This document shows, piece by piece, positions 6,397 through 6,627 of a stretch of DNA of 6,627 bases; the first letter of the stretch is position 1; each line of letters starts with the position of its first letter. Below the pieces are notes generated by a model. It saw nothing but the letters and a program-made list of their open reading frames with translations. It was not told where the DNA came from and ran no database searches. The DNA is from Collinsella aerofaciens (GTDB lineage: Bacteria; Actinomycetota; Coriobacteriia; Coriobacteriales; Coriobacteriaceae). The translations under genes and the position numbers were made by a program. The stretch is from NCBI GenBank assembly GCA_030841765.1, contig JAUUSS010000116.1, positions 1-6,627 of the forward strand, read 5' to 3'.

Positions 6397-6411
6397 AATT
6401 TTGGAAAATTT
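6397..6411 (-). promoter_or_regulatory. AT-rich UP-like element of the tRNA promoter
   Basis: AAATTTTCCAAAATT on the minus strand stands out in GC-rich DNA and is also an inverted repeat (AATTTT, two bases, AAAATT). It lies at about -40 to -54 from the predicted start site. That is where the alpha subunit C-terminal domain of RNA polymerase binds at strong stable-RNA promoters, and the A-tract/T-tract pattern resembles an UP element. Confidence 0.55.
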
Positions 6412-6627
6412 CGCAGTCGCGGCGCGGGCCGCCATCCGCTCAACGGCTATCCCGCCGGCGCCAGGCCCGTTACCGGGGCCAATCGCGCTCCCGCCCACCC
6501 GGCGATTTCAAAACCATGCCGGTTTACGGGGCCGGGCCGGGAACCCCCGAGCATGCCGTAATCGGTAAAATCAAAACCGACGCTCCTATAAGTTGTCAAG
6601 AGGCAGTTTGCGGGAGCGTTCTCTCCA
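6412..6627. other. Intergenic tract with short repeats, no gene found
   Basis: No credible coding region was seen; frames here lack Shine-Dalgarno sites and family signals. The tract mixes very GC-rich blocks with AT-rich islands. TCAAAACC occurs twice (6508-6515 and 6571-6578). ATGCCG occurs twice (6525-6530 as part of CATGCCGG, and 6553-6558 as part of CATGCCGT), each followed within a few bases by CGG. GGCCC and GGGCC pair across 6464-6480. ACGCTCC (6580-6586) pairs with GGAGCGT (6613-6619) over a 26-base gap. On the minus strand the last pair is followed by T-rich CGGTTTTGATTTT, which could be a weak terminator for a gene beyond the window. The role is not known. Confidence 0.4.
6580..6619. 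repeat. Seven-base inverted repeat around a 26-base centre
   Basis: ACGCTCC at 6580-6586 is the exact reverse complement of GGAGCGT at 6613-6619. The centre contains TATAAGTTGTCAAGAGGCAG. On the minus strand the centre reads TTGACA followed by TATAGG only three bases later, too close for a promoter pair. It may be a hairpin or part of a larger repeat. Confidence 0.45.

Noticed and set aside
6148..6498. A 116-codon minus-strand frame including GGVAQLGERLTGSQEVRGS
   Set aside because: This peptide is a well-known false translation of tRNA genes. The frame spans the tRNA-Ala, its promoter and the terminator.
6016..6561. A 181-codon plus-strand frame including GDEGDRTPDLLTASQALSQL
   Set aside because: This is the antisense of the same tRNA, another common database artefact, and the frame crosses the ABC-F start and the terminator.
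6591..6600. TTGACA with a nearby TATAGG on the minus strand as a promoter
   Set aside because: The two hexamers are only three bases apart, so they cannot act as a -35/-10 pair. A -10 at 17-18 bases would be a poor match.

Overview
The window looks like chromosomal housekeeping DNA from a high-GC actinobacterium, most likely a member of the Coriobacteriia such as Collinsella. That placement is inferred from the GC-rich third codon positions, the gene order and the protein sequences; no database search was run. Every gene I can support lies on the minus strand, so the window reads from right to left.

Right end (6235-6627): about 215 bases that carry no recognisable gene but contain inverted and direct repeats. 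Next comes a complete tRNA-Ala(GGC) unit: an AT-rich UP-like element, a -35/-10 promoter, the tRNA, and an intrinsic terminator.

Centre (3200-6203): an ABC-F family ATPase (675 aa), a 98-aa unrecognised membrane protein that starts on GTG inside the end of the ABC-F gene, and a zinc site-2 (M50) metalloprotease. The three are packed tightly enough to form one transcription unit.

Left part (1-3115): after an 84-base gap holding two small hairpins come scpA and scpB (kleisin and winged-helix partners of the SMC condensin), rluB (a 23S rRNA pseudouridine synthase) and cmk (cytidylate kinase, cut by the left edge). The order scpA-scpB-rluB-cmk is a familiar one in Gram-positive bacteria. It joins chromosome segregation, ribosome maturation and nucleotide supply in one growth-related cluster. 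Shine-Dalgarno sites lie inside or on the stop codons of the preceding genes at several junctions, and two junctions overlap by exactly 14 bases, so translational coupling is likely.

I found no phage, IS element, CRISPR array, toxin-antitoxin pair or defence system. The least explained items are the repeat-bearing tract at the right edge, the small membrane protein between the ABC-F and M50 genes, and the hairpin-bearing gap before scpA. The many long plus-strand reading frames are GC-driven shadows of the minus-strand genes.
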